A stretch of DNA of 64,000 bases from contig CAWJVM010000017.1 of assembly GCA_963846315.1 (NCBI GenBank), positions 62,001-126,000 on the forward strand, read 5' to 3'. Under the pieces are notes generated by a model. It ran no database searches. It was not told where the DNA came from and was given only the letters and a program-made list of their open reading frames with translations. Below, in pieces: positions 62,743 to 64,000 of this stretch (positions within the stretch are counted from its first letter, which is position 1; each line of letters starts with the position of its first letter). Made by a program: the position numbers and the translations under genes. The DNA comes from RPQJ01 sp963846315 (GTDB lineage: Bacteria > Pseudomonadota > Gammaproteobacteria > Steroidobacterales > Steroidobacteraceae).

Positions 62743-63351
62743 ATGAACCACGATGCAGTAGAAAAGAAAGTCGGCGTGCTCGGCGTGCTGATCGCCCTGG
62801 TGATCAGCGTCGGCGGCCTGGTCGAAATCGTCCCGCTCTATTTCCAGGCGTCGGTCACCCAGCCGGCCCCGGGGATCAAGCCCTACGAGGCGCTGCGGCT
62901 CGAGGGCCGCGACGTCTACATCCGCGAGGGGTGCTATCTGTGCCACTCGCAGATGATCCGGCCGTTCCGCTCGGAGACCGAGCGTTATGGACCGTATTCG
63001 CTGCCAGGCGAGTCGGTGTACGACCATCCGTTCCAGTTCGGCTCGAAGCGCACGGGGCCCGACCTCGCGCGCGTCGGCGGCCGGTACTCGGACGACTGGC
63101 ACCGCGTCCACCTGCTGAACCCGCGCGACGTCGTGCCGGAGTCGAACATGCCGCGCTTCGTGTGGCTGGCCGACGGCAAGATCGACGGCGCGCTCACGGT
63201 GAAGAAGATGGAGGCACTGCGCAAGATTGGCGTGCCGTACACGGACGCAGATATCGCGGGAGCTGCTGCAGCGGTCGAGGGCAAGTCGGAACTCGACGCG
63301 CTCATTGCCTACCTGCAGGGCCTCGGCACGAACCTCAAGGCGGGAACCTGA
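62743..63351 (+). CDS. ccoO: cbb3-type cytochrome c oxidase subunit II
   Basis: 202 residues. One N-terminal TM helix (VLGVLIALVISVGGLVEIVPLYF) and a mono-heme c domain with REGCYLCHSQMIRPF and axial Met in SNMPRF. Transfers electrons from CcoP to CcoN. Start 12 bases after the ccoN stop, with AAGG upstream. Confidence 0.95.
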   Translation: MNHDAVEKKVGVLGVLIALVISVGGLVEIVPLYFQASVTQPAPGIKPYEALRLEGRDVYIREGCYLCHSQMIRPFRSETERYGPYSLPGESVYDHPFQFGSKRTGPDLARVGGRYSDDWHRVHLLNPRDVVPESNMPRFVWLADGKIDGALTVKKMEALRKIGVPYTDADIAGAAAAVEGKSELDALIAYLQGLGTNLKAGT

Positions 63352-63354
63352 GGC

Positions 63355-63525
63355 ATGGACATCGGCACGGTGCGCGGTTTGGTCACGGCGGCGCTGTTCA
63401 TCGCGTTTCTGGCGCTGGTGTTCTGGGCCTACAGCAAGCGTCGTAAGGCGGACTTCGACGAGATGGCGCGCATGCCGCTCGAAGACGACCCGCCCGCAAA
63501 AGAGCAAGGGAGCAAGACCCAATGA
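63355..63525 (+). CDS. ccoQ: cbb3-type cytochrome c oxidase subunit CcoQ
   Basis: 56 residues: MDIGTVRGLVTAALFIAFLA, one TM helix, then SKRRKADFDEMARMPLEDD and a hydrophilic tail. Small stability subunit of the complex, with the conserved FDEMARMPL segment. Three bases after ccoO; its TGA overlaps the ccoP ATG (ATGA). Too short for many gene callers. Confidence 0.93.
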   Translation: MDIGTVRGLVTAALFIAFLALVFWAYSKRRKADFDEMARMPLEDDPPAKEQGSKTQ

Positions 63526-64000
63526 CTACTGGTTGGAGCCTGTTCGTCACCATCCTGACGATCGCAAACATCCTGGCCTGCTTCTGGCTGCTGCGCTGGA
63601 CGTCGAAGCCGCGCACGGCCAGCGAAAAGATCGGCGGCGGCGCCGACACCGGGCACGTCTGGGACAAGGACCTGCGCGAGTACAACAACCCGCTGCCGAA
63701 GTGGTGGCTGTGGCTGTTCTACATCACCATCGCGTTCGGGCTGCTCTACCTGGCGATCTATCCGGGCCTCGGCAATTTCGCCGGCCTCGGCGGCTGGACC
63801 CAGTCGGGCCAGTACCAGCAGGAACGAGCCACCGTGGAAGCGCGTGCGGCCGCGCTGCTCGCGCCACTGGCCGCGCTGCCGGTTGCCGAACTCGTGAACA
63901 ACGAGCAGGCGATGTCGACGGCGCACAATCTGTTCCAGCAGAACTGCGCGCAGTGCCACGGCTCGGACGGTGGTGGCGCGGTCGGCTTCCCGAACCTCGC
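63522..64000 (+). CDS. ccoP: cbb3-type cytochrome c oxidase subunit III, truncated by window end
   Basis: The first 159 residues are present. TM segment LFVTILTIANILACFWLLRW, then GHVWDKDLREYNNPLPKWWLWLFYITIAFGLLYL (the typical CcoP second helix), PGLGNFAG, and the first heme c site CAQCHGSDGGG near the end. The second heme site lies beyond the window. It accepts electrons from cytochrome c or the bc1 complex. Confidence 0.95.
   Translation, partial: MTTGWSLFVTILTIANILACFWLLRWTSKPRTASEKIGGGADTGHVWDKDLREYNNPLPKWWLWLFYITIAFGLLYLAIYPGLGNFAGLGGWTQSGQYQQERATVEARAAALLAPLAALPVAELVNNEQAMSTAHNLFQQNCAQCHGSDGGGAVGFPNL

Overview
The window is a high-GC (roughly two thirds G+C by eye), gene-dense stretch of a bacterial chromosome. 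The mix points to a gammaproteobacterium: a CTGT-N8-ACAG SOS box, a PA0069-type radical SAM gene, a class I PHA synthase, ccoNOQP, GlnB and threonine ammonia-lyase with two ACT domains. The order could be Nevskiales, Steroidobacterales or Xanthomonadales, but that is inference. No rRNA, tRNA, CRISPR array, IS element or phage gene was seen. About ten single-base frameshifts break otherwise coherent genes, five or so of them in the first 600 bases. This looks more like a draft assembly with residual indels than like true gene decay.

Region 1 (1-18150). After a broken cyclopropane-fatty-acid-synthase-like gene and a TPR/TonB-C protein on the plus strand comes the most unusual part: a minus-strand run of tightly overlapping genes from 16929 down to 2671. 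In transcription order it encodes a lipoprotein, a Gly/Ser/Gln-rich lipoprotein, another lipoprotein, a Ser/Thr kinase with TPR-like and C-terminal parts, an FHA-TM-PEGA-FGE(SUMF1) protein, a small exported protein, a MotA/TolQ/ExbB-like channel, an FHA protein with an ASKHA-like N-terminus, two paralogous membrane-anchored VWA proteins, a lipoprotein and a sulfotransferase. The two VWA proteins share an ExbD/TolR-like transmembrane anchor with a buried Asp. I read the set as a candidate proton-driven envelope machine under phospho-Thr/FHA control, and it is the best candidate for an undescribed system here. Upstream lies a radical SAM gene with a perfect LexA box.

Region 2 (18150-30300) is mostly ordinary: MFS exporter, DUF885 zinc peptidase-like protein, two small membrane proteins, alpha/beta hydrolase, class I glutamine amidotransferase, ilvA, a small membrane protein, a LolA-like periplasmic protein and a 1082-residue BNR/sortilin-like propeller protein. 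Region 3 (30300-43260) holds a complete NodT-MacA-MacB efflux operon, an atypical alpha/beta hydrolase, a glutamine-synthetase-family enzyme, murB, gloA, chrA, and ilvB and ilvH arranged divergently, followed by a large imperfect inverted repeat.

Region 4 (43255-57950) has a thioesterase, a zinc alcohol dehydrogenase, a CIA30 protein, a BamA/TamA-like barrel, a quinone reductase (frameshifted), a 2Fe-2S ferredoxin, the PII protein, an NAD(P)H-ferredoxin-type reductase, phaC, a transglutaminase-Anbu pair, and a TetR-controlled HlyD/ABC exporter with a clear palindromic operator. Region 5 (57950-64000) has a receiver-PAS-GGDEF-EAL protein with a G-quadruplex repeat beyond its 3' end, a tandem universal stress protein, and the divergent ccoN-ccoO-ccoQ-ccoP operon; ccoP runs off the window end.
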